Source: Rhodospirillaceae bacterium UBA4479
Lineage (GTDB): Bacteria > Pseudomonadota > Alphaproteobacteria > Rhodospirillales > Casp-alpha2
Length of the DNA stretch: 13,333 nucleotides
Reading direction: 5' to 3'
Assembly: GCA_002389175.1 (NCBI GenBank)
Contig: DGNZ01000328.1
Location: 1 to 13,333 of the forward strand
In this document: piece after piece, positions 6,957 to 13,333 of the stretch
How positions within the stretch are numbered: the first letter of the stretch is position 1
Layout: the number at the start of each line of letters is the position of its first letter
The notes under the pieces: model-generated
What the model saw: the letters and a program-made list of their open reading frames with translations, nothing else
What the model was told of the DNA's origin: nothing
Databases searched by the model: none
Translations under genes and position numbers: made by a program

Positions 6957-7342
6957 AGACCGTATTTCGATCTCAATTCATGGCGTCGATCGTGTGAGCT
7001 TTCATAGCGCCGGTATACCCGTCGTTTGATCGCATTGATCTCAGCACGACTGCGGCCGTTAGCTGATGAAGTCGATTCATCATCTCGATCTTCAGAAACT
7101 TGGCGGGTATCAAACTCACTTTGATACCGAACGCGTTCTTGCAGAATTTGTAGTGCCTTGAGTTCGATATCGGTATAAACGCGCGGGGACGGTTCTTTCA
7201 GCGCATACCGATCAACATATTGCTGAACAATTTCGTCGGTTGCTTCGACAGGCGCGGGTGGCCACTCATCAATGACAGGTGCGGCGCAGGCGGCGAGCAT
7301 AAGGATCGGTAAGACGAGCCAGATGCGCGCACCCATGCCCAT
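6953..7342 (-). CDS. Small lipoprotein, 129 aa, unknown function
   Basis: The frame can be read from an ATG at 7366, but I choose the ATG at 7342-7340 because it sits in a TAATG junction with the stop of the thioesterase gene and gives a clean signal peptide. From there residues 1-15 are a short basic then hydrophobic leader and LAAC (16-19) is a lipobox, with Cys19 the lipidated residue. Ala at +2 favours outer-membrane sorting. The mature part starts with a Pro-rich linker (AAPVIDEWPPAPVEA), then charged helices, and the last 50 residues are strongly basic (INAIKRRVYRRYESSHDRRHELRSKYGL overall). No family recognised. It is the last gene of the uvrA cluster and overlaps the convergent gene at 6612 by 4 nt. 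Confidence 0.75.
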   Translation of the reverse strand: MGMGARIWLVLPILMLAACAAPVIDEWPPAPVEATDEIVQQYVDRYALKEPSPRVYTDIELKALQILQERVRYQSEFDTRQVSEDRDDESTSSANGRSRAEINAIKRRVYRRYESSHDRRHELRSKYGL

Positions 7343-7770
7343 TATTTCAAAATCATCTGTGTGCAACGGAAAAGGGCGATGGTTTTATCGTCAGACTCGC
7401 GCATGACTTCAGCATCCCAAACTTGTGTGGTACCACCCAAATGACGTGCCGTGGCAACGGCGCGAATATACCCTTCGGTCGTCGTGCCCAAATGATTGGA
7501 TTTCAGCTCAATCGTTGTGAAGCTGTGACCATCGTCGGGTAGGTGTGCGAGGGTCGCATACCCACAACACGTATCGGCCAGCGCAATAATACTGGCAGCA
7601 TGCAGATACCCATTCGGCGCGGTGTGATGTTGCTTCACTTCCATCCGTGCGACCAATCGCTTGTAGCCAACCTCAACTGGCTCAAATCCCATGTGTCCGG
7701 CTAAATACCCCTCGGCGCGATTTTTCAACCAATCGAGGGTAACATGGGGCAGGGGATATTTATCAGTCAT
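7342..7770 (-). CDS. PaaI-like hotdog-fold thioesterase
   Basis: A 142-aa acyl-CoA thioesterase of the PaaI/4HBT hotdog superfamily; such enzymes act as cytoplasmic tetramers or dimers that hydrolyse aryl- or acyl-CoA. The signature runs from HHTAPNGYLHAASIIALAD (48-66): Asn53-Gly54 and His57 form the oxyanion region and Asp66 is the likely catalytic carboxylate. The second hotdog half shows FTTIELKSNHLG (84-95) and a final strand ending in CTQMILK. Length is typical. The start ATG overlaps the stop of the 66-aa gene as ATGA (7767-7770), and GAAGAAGG lies about 12 nt upstream. It also abuts the lipoprotein gene with a 1-nt TAATG overlap. Substrate is unknown. A link to DNA repair is only positional. 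Confidence 0.88.
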   Translation of the reverse strand: MTDKYPLPHVTLDWLKNRAEGYLAGHMGFEPVEVGYKRLVARMEVKQHHTAPNGYLHAASIIALADTCCGYATLAHLPDDGHSFTTIELKSNHLGTTTEGYIRAVATARHLGGTTQVWDAEVMRESDDKTIALFRCTQMILK

Positions 7771-7967
7771 AGGGCTTTTGCCTTCTTCAGCGTTTTTTCA
7801 GTTTCATTCAAATTCTGGCGGACTATCCGACGTTCTTCATCAACGGGGCCAAAGGCACCGCCATTTCGTTCGGCTATGTCATTTAGTTGCCGGAGGCGAT
7901 GTTCAAACTCGGCGCGTGCGGCCTTGAGTTCGTTTATGTCATCGTCACTCAACGTTTTATCCGTCAT
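7767..7967 (-). CDS. 66-aa charged coiled-coil protein
   Basis: An unrecognised small soluble protein, almost wholly helical and highly charged, with heptad-like spacing in INELKAARAEFEHRLRQL (11-28) and again in VRQNLNETEKTLKKAKAL (49-66), separated by a glycine-bearing turn (NGGAFGPVD, 35-43). This fits a helical hairpin or dimeric coiled coil. It is called real because its ATG overlaps the uvrA stop (ATGA, 7964-7967) and its stop overlaps the thioesterase start (ATGA, 7767-7770), an arrangement unlikely by chance. It may be an adaptor-like partner of a neighbour, but nothing in the sequence shows which. Confidence 0.75.
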   Translation of the reverse strand: MTDKTLSDDDINELKAARAEFEHRLRQLNDIAERNGGAFGPVDEERRIVRQNLNETEKTLKKAKAL

Positions 7968-10867
7968 GATGCCTTTTTGCGGCGTTTCTTGATGCCGAGA
8001 TACGGTGCCAGGTATTGCCCGGTGTAGCTTTCTTTGACTTCAGCGACCTGTTCTGGCGTGCCTTCGGCGACGATGTGGCCACCTTTGATGCCGCCTTCTG
8101 GTCCTAGATCGAGCAAGTAATCTGCCGTTTTGATAACTTCCAAATTATGCTCAATCACCACGACCGTGTTGCCGTTATCGACCAGCGTGTGTAGCACTTC
8201 GAGGAGCTTGCGCACGTCATCAAAATGAAGTCCTGTCGTCGGCTCATCCAGAATGTAGATAGTTTTGCCCGTGGCTCGGCGCGACAGTTCCTTGGCGAGT
8301 TTTACGCGCTGCGCTTCGCCACCTGACAACGTTGTCGCCTGTTGGCCCAGGTGTATATATCCCAACCCGACCCGTTGTAACGTCAGCATCTTGTCGCGGA
8401 TCGACGGCACTGCCTTAAAGAAGTCGACAGCTTCGTCGACGGTCAAATCCAAAACCTGAGCAATTGATCTGCCTCGGAATTTGATTTCCAGGGTTTCGCG
8501 GTTATATCGCGCCCCTTTGCAGACATCGCATTCGACGTAGACGTCGGGTAGGAAATGCATTTCGATCTTGATGACACCGTCACCCTGACACGCCTCGCAG
8601 CGGCCACCCTTTACATTGAACGAGAAACGGCCCGGCTTGTAGCCTCGCGTTTTGGATTCAGGCAGGTTCGCAAACCAATCACGGATCGGTGTGAATGCAC
8701 CTGTGTAAGTCGCGGGGTTGGACCGCGGGGTGCGGCCAATCGGGCTCTGATCGATATCGACGATCTTATCGATGAACTCCAGGCCTTTGATATCTTTATA
8801 AGGACCCGGAATTTCCCGGGCATTCATCAGACGACGGGCGAGGGCCTTATACATTGTCTCGATAATCAATGATGACTTCCCACCACCTGATACACCGGTG
8901 ACGCATACCATGGTGCCTAGCGGGATTGTGAAATCGACGTTTTGCAGGTTGTTTGCTGTGGCCCCGGTCAGCGTTAACTTTTGACCCTTTTTGCCTTTGC
9001 GACGTTCCGTCGGGATCGGGATGGCTTCTTTGCCAGACAAATAACGCCCGGTCAGACTGTCGTCCGAAGCTATGATCTCAGCGGCCGTTCCAGCGGCCAC
9101 AACATGGCCGCCGTGGATACCAGCGCGCGGTCCCATGTCGATCACGTAATCAGCAGCACGGATTGCATCTTCATCGTGTTCAACGACAATCACGGTATTG
9201 CCGATATCACGCAGCCGGACGAGGGTCTCTAATAACCGTGCATTGTCGCGCTGATGTAGGCCGATGGACGGTTCATCCAATACATACAAAACACCCGTCA
9301 GGCCCGAGCCAATTTGTGATGCAAGACGGATACGCTGACTTTCGCCACCGGATAGTGTGCCAGATGCCCGCGATAACGACAGATATTCAAGTCCCACGTT
9401 GCGCAGGAAATGCAGGCGATCGTTGATCTCTCGCAGGATACGCCGTGCGATTTCTTTCTGCTTTTTGGTCAGAACTTTTTCCAAGTTCAAGAACCAATCG
9501 CCAGCTTCATCAATCGACATATCGCAGGTATCAGAGATATCGAGTTTGTTGATCTTAACCGCCAAGGCTTCGGGTTTCAGGCGCTTGCCGCCACAGGTAT
9601 CGCAAGGCGCGATTGTTTGGTAGCGCTGCAGCTCGTCACGGACCCAGTTGCTGTCCGTTTCGCGCCAGCGCCGTTCCATATTGGGAATCACGCCTTCGAA
9701 CGGCTTGTTGATCTCATAACTTTTGGAGCCGTCGGTGTACTTCATGATCACCGACTCTTTGCCCGATCCGAACATCAGGATTTCTCGCACCTTTTTGGAG
9801 AGTTTTTCCCACGGTTTATCGAGCGCGAAGTCGAAATGCTTGGCGAGGCTGGCCAGGGTCTGGGCGTAGTACTTAGAACTGGATCCCGCCCACGGCGCAA
9901 TCGCACCCTTTAACAATGATTTTGACGGGTCCGGTATCACCAGCTCCGCATCAAAGAACATCTCAGTACCCAGGCCATCACAGGACGGACAGGCACCAAA
10001 CGGGTTGTTGAATGAAAACAGCCGGGGTTCTATCTCATCAATCGTAAAGCCTGAAATAGGGCAGGCAAACTTGGCAGAAAATACTGTCCGACCATCGGGA
10101 ACGTGATCCTTGATGCCACCCTTTTTGCCTTTGGGGGCTTCTGTTTGCACGGCATCGGCATCGTCCGTGTAGGCAATACCATCGGCCAGGGCCAAGGCTG
10201 TCTCAAAGCTATCGGCCAGGCGGACTTGTAGGCCTTCTTTGACAACCAGACGGTCCACCACGACTTCGATATCGTGTTTGTATTTTTTATCCAGATCCGG
10301 GACATCTTCGAGTTCATACATCTCGCCGTCGATCCGCACGCGCTGAAAGCCACGGCGGGCATAATCCTGAAGCTCTTTTTTATACTCACCCTTGCGGCCG
10401 CGCACGACAGGGGCCAACAAGAACAAGCGGGTGCCTGGTTCCATCTCCATAACGCGGTCGACCATTTGGCTGACGGTTTGCGCTTCGATGGGTAAGCCTG
10501 TGGCGGGTGAATAGGGAATACCTACCCGTGCGAACAGCAGGCGCAAATAATCATAGATTTCAGTCACGGTACCGACGGTAGAGCGCGGATTCCGTGAGGT
10601 CGTCTTTTGTTCGATAGAAATTGCAGGGGACAAACCCTCAATCGCATCCACATCGGGTTTTTGCATCAGTTCCAGGAATTGTCGGGCATAGGCGGACAGG
10701 CTTTCGACATAGCGGCGTTGACCCTCGGCATAGATGGTATCAAACGCCAACGATGATTTTCCTGAACCGGACAATCCCGTGATAACGGTCAGACTGTGGC
10801 GCGGGATATCCGCATCAACGTTGTTCAGGTTGTGTTCTCGGGCGCCGCGAACGCGTATCGTATCCAT
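7964..10867 (-). CDS. uvrA: Excinuclease ABC subunit A
   Basis: A complete 967-aa UvrA, the damage-recognition ATPase of nucleotide excision repair, which loads UvrB on lesions. First ABC module: Walker A GLSGSGKS (31-38), signature LSGGESQR (505-512), Walker B VLYVLDEPS (526-534). Second: Walker A GVSGGGKSS (658-666), signature LSGGEAQR (848-855), Walker B YILDEPTTG (871-879). The C-terminal zinc module has Cys757, 760, 780 and 783. In the first zinc module the usual CxxC pair reads CPISG (269-273), keeping one Cys, while CPSC (293-296) is intact; I recall this variant as normal in alphaproteobacteria. A lysine/glycine-rich insert (about 243-255) adds length over the roughly 940-aa E. coli protein. 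It heads the coupled four-gene cluster. The Shine-Dalgarno (TTGGA) is weak. Confidence 0.99.
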   Translation of the reverse strand: MDTIRVRGAREHNLNNVDADIPRHSLTVITGLSGSGKSSLAFDTIYAEGQRRYVESLSAYARQFLELMQKPDVDAIEGLSPAISIEQKTTSRNPRSTVGTVTEIYDYLRLLFARVGIPYSPATGLPIEAQTVSQMVDRVMEMEPGTRLFLLAPVVRGRKGEYKKELQDYARRGFQRVRIDGEMYELEDVPDLDKKYKHDIEVVVDRLVVKEGLQVRLADSFETALALADGIAYTDDADAVQTEAPKGKKGGIKDHVPDGRTVFSAKFACPISGFTIDEIEPRLFSFNNPFGACPSCDGLGTEMFFDAELVIPDPSKSLLKGAIAPWAGSSSKYYAQTLASLAKHFDFALDKPWEKLSKKVREILMFGSGKESVIMKYTDGSKSYEINKPFEGVIPNMERRWRETDSNWVRDELQRYQTIAPCDTCGGKRLKPEALAVKINKLDISDTCDMSIDEAGDWFLNLEKVLTKKQKEIARRILREINDRLHFLRNVGLEYLSLSRASGTLSGGESQRIRLASQIGSGLTGVLYVLDEPSIGLHQRDNARLLETLVRLRDIGNTVIVVEHDEDAIRAADYVIDMGPRAGIHGGHVVAAGTAAEIIASDDSLTGRYLSGKEAIPIPTERRKGKKGQKLTLTGATANNLQNVDFTIPLGTMVCVTGVSGGGKSSLIIETMYKALARRLMNAREIPGPYKDIKGLEFIDKIVDIDQSPIGRTPRSNPATYTGAFTPIRDWFANLPESKTRGYKPGRFSFNVKGGRCEACQGDGVIKIEMHFLPDVYVECDVCKGARYNRETLEIKFRGRSIAQVLDLTVDEAVDFFKAVPSIRDKMLTLQRVGLGYIHLGQQATTLSGGEAQRVKLAKELSRRATGKTIYILDEPTTGLHFDDVRKLLEVLHTLVDNGNTVVVIEHNLEVIKTADYLLDLGPEGGIKGGHIVAEGTPEQVAEVKESYTGQYLAPYLGIKKRRKKAS
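10823..10837. promoter_or_regulatory. LexA-box-like GTTC-N7-GTTC within uvrA
   Basis: GTTC (10823-10826) and GTTC (10834-10837) are separated by exactly 7 nt, matching the alphaproteobacterial LexA operator (GTTC/GAAC direct repeat with 7-nt spacing). It lies about 30-45 nt inside uvrA. The bases also encode the conserved UvrA residues E-H-N-L-N, so coding constraint alone could create it. Confidence 0.3.
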
Positions 10868-11116
10868 GTAAGTCCAAATTCAGGTCAGTTTTGAGCGTGA
10901 TCAAACTCTGATGGATATATGGGAATGCGGCGTCGGTAAAGAAACTGGTGTGGATAAAATGAAACGATTCCGTCCATAGATGAAATTGTGATCGCCTATG
11001 CCCGATTTGGACACCGATTAGCCGTCTAATATCGACTGAATAGATTGACTCTAACGCTTGGATGAACAGACTCCCCGGCAAATATGTCACCGCGGATATC
11101 GGATTAGGAAGAGACC
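10868..11116. other. uvrA / 80-aa gene divergent spacer (249 nt)
   Basis: The longest gap in the window. It presumably carries the divergent promoters for uvrA and the ssb side. Weak candidates are a minus-strand -35-like TTTACC (complement of 10935-10940) 17 nt from TATCCA (complement of 10912-10917), and a plus-strand TTGACT at 11045-11050 with no convincing -10. No second LexA-type repeat was found here, and no RNA gene is apparent. Confidence 0.4.
10891..10904. promoter_or_regulatory. FNR-box-like dyad upstream of uvrA
   Basis: TTGAG-CGTG-ATCAA matches the FNR/Anr consensus TTGAT-N4-ATCAA at nine of ten positions. It lies 24 nt before the uvrA ATG, a position where binding would more likely repress than activate. 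It could be chance; no regulator gene is in the window. Confidence 0.3.
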
Positions 11117-11359
11117 ATGAGCGAAGAACTAGAAGCAGAATTTCAGCAGGCGGATATTATCCTCTCCGAAGCGCTGTCTGGCTTTCAAGAAGCGGGGGTC
11201 AGCCAGTACGTTTATGGGATGGCCTTGCTGGAAATTGGTGTCGCAGCCTTGGTGAAGCTTGAAGAAACAGATGAAGCCGTCTTGTCAGTCACCCAAGATT
11301 TCATCGATAAGGCCAAAAGCTTTCAGGCAACGGCATTTCCCGTTCCCCGAGACCAATAA
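11117..11359 (+). CDS. Small hypothetical protein, 80 aa
   Basis: Unrecognised small acidic protein, mostly helical: residues 1-22 charged, then a more hydrophobic segment VYGMALLEIGVAALVKL (32-48), then a polar helix and a short Pro-containing tail. It is too polar at the borders to be a sure membrane helix, and a compact helical bundle is as likely. The call rests on a good Shine-Dalgarno (AGGAAGAG, 11106-11113) 3 nt before the ATG and on position ahead of ssb. A 66-aa frame starting at 11062 overlaps it out of phase but has no ribosome site. It may be cotranscribed with ssb, 84 nt downstream. Confidence 0.7.
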   Translation: MSEELEAEFQQADIILSEALSGFQEAGVSQYVYGMALLEIGVAALVKLEETDEAVLSVTQDFIDKAKSFQATAFPVPRDQ

Positions 11360-11373
11360 ATAGATAAGTAATT

Positions 11374-11389
11374 GGGGAATCGACTCCCC
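11374..11389 (+). other. Small hairpin between the 80-aa gene and ssb
   Basis: GGGGA (11374-11378) and TCCCC (11385-11389) form a 5-bp stem with loop ATCGAC. No T run follows, so it is not a typical terminator. A -10-like TATAGT lies at 11408-11413, 31 nt before the chosen ssb start, without a clear -35. Confidence 0.25.
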
Positions 11390-11443
11390 TCACCGCGAGG
11401 CACAGATTATAGTGCCGTTACATTCGAACGATATGGGGGCCAC

Positions 11444-11965
11444 ATGGCAGGTTCAGTAAATAAAGTCATTCTCGTCGGTAATCTGGGTCGCGATCCGGAA
11501 ATCCGTTTCATGCAATCAGGCCAAAAACTCGCAAATATCAGCGTTGCGACCTCGGAGACGTGGAAAGACAAGCAATCTGGCGAACGGCGCGAGAAAACAG
11601 AATGGCATCGTGTGGTCATTTTTGATGAGCGTTTGGCCGATATCGCTGAGAAGTACCTGAAAAAGGGCTCAAAAGTATATTTAGAAGGGGCTCTTCAAAC
11701 CCGCAAATGGACCGGCAACGACGGTGTTGAAAAATACACCACCGAAGTTGTGTTGCAGCGCTTTTCTGGCGTCCTCACCATGCTCGACAGTGCTGGTGGC
11801 GGTGGCGGCGGCGGTTATGCAGGTGGCGGGGACAGCGGTCCATCTTGGGATGGCCCTGATGGTGGCGATCAATCATCTGGCGGTTCGAGTGGTTCCGGTG
11901 GATCGGGTAAATCTGGCGGCGGTGGCTTCCCAGGCGGTGATCTGGACGACGAAATCCCGTTCTAA
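11444..11965 (+). CDS. ssb: Single-stranded DNA-binding protein
   Basis: A 173-aa SSB, which coats single-stranded DNA as a homotetramer in replication, recombination and repair. The OB fold covers about 1-115: MAGSVNKVILVGNLGRDPE start, then Trp40, Trp54, Phe60 and Trp89 at the positions of the E. coli DNA-stacking aromatics. Residues 117-163 are a Gly/Ser-rich flexible linker with a run of seven Gly, and the end DLDDEIPF is the acidic tip that binds partner proteins. The frame stays open back to a TTG at 11372, but I choose ATG 11444 because the family begins MAGSVNKV and a G run (11435-11439) precedes it. Placement divergent from uvrA is common in proteobacteria, though here an 80-aa gene intervenes. 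Confidence 0.98.
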   Translation: MAGSVNKVILVGNLGRDPEIRFMQSGQKLANISVATSETWKDKQSGERREKTEWHRVVIFDERLADIAEKYLKKGSKVYLEGALQTRKWTGNDGVEKYTTEVVLQRFSGVLTMLDSAGGGGGGGYAGGGDSGPSWDGPDGGDQSSGGSSGSGGSGKSGGGGFPGGDLDDEIPF

Positions 11966-11980
11966 TATCCTATTCTTAGA

Positions 11981-12033
11981 GGTCTAGGTGGTGTTACGGA
12001 TACAATTCACCGCCTAGATCATTCCTCTTTTTT
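11981..12033 (+). terminator. Terminator after ssb
   Basis: GGTCTAGGTGGTG (11981-11993) pairs with CACCGCCTAGATC (12008-12020) over 13 bp including two G-U pairs, closing a 14-nt loop. A run of six T follows at 12028-12033 after a 7-nt spacer. It starts 15 nt after the ssb stop and fits an intrinsic terminator with a somewhat distant T tract. It ends only 17 nt before the MFS gene start. Confidence 0.6.
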
Positions 12034-12050
12034 GGGTTTTCATACCCGCT

Positions 12051-13214
12051 ATGCGTAAAAACGTTTTTATTCTCGCCATGTGCCAGGGGCTGGCAATGTC
12101 CGGGACATCGATGCTGATCGCCGTCAGTGCTTTGGCAGGACAGATGCTGTCTCCGGATAAGGCCTGGGTCACGCTGCCTTTGGCTGCGCAATTCCTGATG
12201 ACGATGTTCACGACCATCCCTGCATCATTGTTCATGGCAAAGGTGGGGCGCCGGGTTGGATTTACGCTGGGGCAGGCCACTGGTGTTATTGGCGGCGCAG
12301 TCTCCGCTTACGCAATCTATAACGGCGATTTTTGGCTTTTCGTTGTCGGCGGCGGCATCCTAGGCATTCATAATGCGTTTTGGCAGTATTATCGCTTTGC
12401 CGCAGCCGATGTAGCCGATGAAGACTATCGTCCCAAGGCAATTTCATACGTGATGGCTGGCGGGCTGGCTGCCGCTTTTCTTGGGCCGCAATTGGCGAAA
12501 TGGACCGTTGATCTATCTGCGGCCACCTTTGCTGGCAGCTACGCGACGATTATCGTCCTCAGTTTCATCACCGTCATCCTGCTTCAATTTATCAGAATTC
12601 CTATGCCGACTGTTAGTGCGATAAGTGGCGCAGGCCGTCCGATCTTTGAAATCATGCGTACACCCGTTTTCATTGTTGCAGCGATGTCGTCGACTATTGG
12701 CTATGGCGTTATGAATATGCTGATGACCTCGACGCCGTTGGCGATGATGTTCTGTGGCTTTGCATTCAATGACTCCGCCACAATCATTCAATGGCATATC
12801 GTTGGTATGTTCCTGCCGAGTTTCTTTACAGGCCACATCATCAAGCGCTTTGGGGTGATCAACGTCATAGGGGCAGGGGCGGTAATTCAATCCATTGCAG
12901 TAGCGATCGCTTTGTCGGGGGTCGATTTCGCGAACTTCTGGTTTGGTTTGGTTCTGCTGGGTCTGGGCTGGAATTTCATGTTTATCGGCGGCACCACGCT
13001 GCTAACCGGGGCCTATGCACCAGAGGAGCGTGCCAAGACCCAGGCTGCGCATGATTTCATGGTCTTTGGGCTGGTTGCGATCACCGCATTGTCATCTGGT
13101 CTGCTACATGAAACCCTTGGTTGGGTGGCTGTTAATCTGATTGCCATCGTGCCCATTTTCTTGGTTTTTGTATCGGTTGTTTGGTATCGCAATCATATCC
13201 GTAACGCTGCCTAA
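12051..13214 (+). CDS. Major facilitator superfamily transporter
   Basis: A 387-aa inner-membrane protein with about 12 hydrophobic segments in two six-helix halves joined by a polar loop near residues 183-203. Between helices 2 and 3 is the MFS motif-A region AKVGRRVGFTLGQ (63-75), a variant with Gly-Arg-Arg where Asp-Arg-x-Gly-Arg is typical. The equivalent second-half loop reads GHIIKRFGVINVIGAG (261-276). Helix 4 to 5 has a charged turn ADVADEDYRPKAIS (119-132), and helix 10 is followed by APEERAKTQAAHDF (323-336). These recall a group of alphaproteobacterial MFS proteins of unknown substrate. It is probably a proton-coupled exporter or uptake permease. The start has no evident Shine-Dalgarno, but an internal start would cut into helix 1. 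It follows ssb across a terminator, so is probably separately expressed. Confidence 0.9.
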   Translation: MRKNVFILAMCQGLAMSGTSMLIAVSALAGQMLSPDKAWVTLPLAAQFLMTMFTTIPASLFMAKVGRRVGFTLGQATGVIGGAVSAYAIYNGDFWLFVVGGGILGIHNAFWQYYRFAAADVADEDYRPKAISYVMAGGLAAAFLGPQLAKWTVDLSAATFAGSYATIIVLSFITVILLQFIRIPMPTVSAISGAGRPIFEIMRTPVFIVAAMSSTIGYGVMNMLMTSTPLAMMFCGFAFNDSATIIQWHIVGMFLPSFFTGHIIKRFGVINVIGAGAVIQSIAVAIALSGVDFANFWFGLVLLGLGWNFMFIGGTTLLTGAYAPEERAKTQAAHDFMVFGLVAITALSSGLLHETLGWVAVNLIAIVPIFLVFVSVVWYRNHIRNAA

Positions 13215-13333
13215 TCAACGCTTAATAAAACCCTATCAAATACAGGCCCAGCGCTTGTTTAGACTGTCTCCAAATGGTAAAAATACGGGTGTGAAAGGTC
13301 CGCTTTTACATCGCTTTAAAAAGCGCAAACAAG
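13215..13333. other. Downstream flank, right edge
   Basis: 119 nt with no complete gene. A GTG at 13291 opens a frame of 14 codons to the edge (start M-K-G-P-L-L-H-R-F) without a clear ribosome site, so it may be the beginning of a following gene or chance. A short dyad CGCTT-TAAA-AAGCG lies at 13312-13325. No strong terminator is visible directly after the MFS stop. Confidence 0.3.

Noticed and set aside
7343..7366. Upstream ATG for the lipoprotein gene (8 extra residues)
   Set aside because: It would put acidic residues before the signal peptide and overlap the thioesterase by 25 nt; the TAATG start is cleaner.
7691..7992. Plus-strand frames of about 80 aa over the thioesterase and coiled-coil genes
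   Set aside because: Opposite a chain of overlapping real genes; two overlapping frames of low quality without ribosome sites.
9410..9913. 167-aa plus-strand frame inside uvrA, with other long antisense frames nearby
   Set aside because: Lies wholly opposite highly conserved UvrA coding sequence; it is a mirror frame of a GC-moderate gene with no ribosome site.
9989..10063. Loss of a Cys in the first UvrA zinc module as a sign of decay
   Set aside because: The CPxSGF form is, to my recollection, usual for alphaproteobacterial UvrA, and all ATPase motifs and the second zinc module are intact.
11062..11262. 66-aa plus-strand frame overlapping the 80-aa gene
   Set aside because: No Shine-Dalgarno, Arg/Gly-rich nonsense-like composition, and out of phase with the better supported frame at 11117.
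11372..11443. Upstream TTG start for ssb adding 24 residues
   Set aside because: The extension is not SSB-like; the family starts at MAGSVNKV, so ATG 11444 is preferred.
11790..11950. Gly/Ser-coding repeat-rich stretch in ssb as a possible DNA repeat element
   Set aside because: It is the normal low-complexity linker of SSB, not a separate repeat.
1..13333. CRISPR array, tRNA, insertion sequence or phage genes
   Set aside because: No regularly spaced repeats, cloverleaf-like sequences, transposase/integrase motifs or terminal repeats were seen.

Overview
The window looks like ordinary chromosome from an alphaproteobacterium of roughly 50-55% GC, probably a Rhodospirillales-like marine or aquatic lineage. 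The grounds are the divergent uvrA/ssb arrangement, the CPISGF variant in the first UvrA zinc module (a form I recall from alphaproteobacterial UvrA), a PAS_5-family protein, and the IpdAB-like CoA-transferase pair. The placement is inferred from gene content, not from a marker search. I see no tRNA, rRNA, CRISPR array, IS element or prophage gene. Gene density is high and the largest gap is about 250 nt.

Left part (1-5935, mostly + strand). A gene start points out of the left edge on the minus strand behind a good Shine-Dalgarno. An unrecognised secreted protein (160-957) follows and ends in a convincing terminator. Next comes a tight three-gene cluster: an IpdA/GctA-like and an IpdB/GctB-like class I CoA-transferase pair overlapping by 4 nt, then a CaiB/BaiF class III CoA-transferase 3 nt later. 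It probably handles one acyl-CoA conversion whose substrate I cannot name. After a hairpin-bearing gap comes a membrane sensor histidine kinase (CHASE-PAS-HisKA-HATPase), read from a TTG start, with no response regulator beside it.

Middle part (5936-7342). A stand-alone PAS_5 protein is convergent with the kinase and shares a palindrome covering both stop codons. It is divergent from a small unrecognised gene (6612-6956) across a 133-nt region carrying a CRP-type dyad. That small gene overlaps by 4 nt the 3' end of the gene cluster running the other way.

Right part (6953-13214). On the minus strand uvrA, a 66-aa coiled-coil protein, a PaaI-like thioesterase and a small lipoprotein follow one another with ATGA, ATGA and TAATG junctions, so they look like one translationally coupled operon. 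Divergent from uvrA are an unrecognised 80-aa protein and ssb, which ends in a hairpin terminator, followed by an MFS transporter. The uvrA 5' end carries a GTTC-N7-GTTC element matching the alphaproteobacterial LexA box (inside the coding region) and an FNR-like dyad.

I do not see a clear new defence, mobile or biosynthetic system. The points most worth a second look are the uvrA-linked coupled operon, the CoA-transferase trio whose beta subunit lacks the usual catalytic-Glu motif, and the kinase with Asp in place of the usual Thr/Asn after its phospho-acceptor His.
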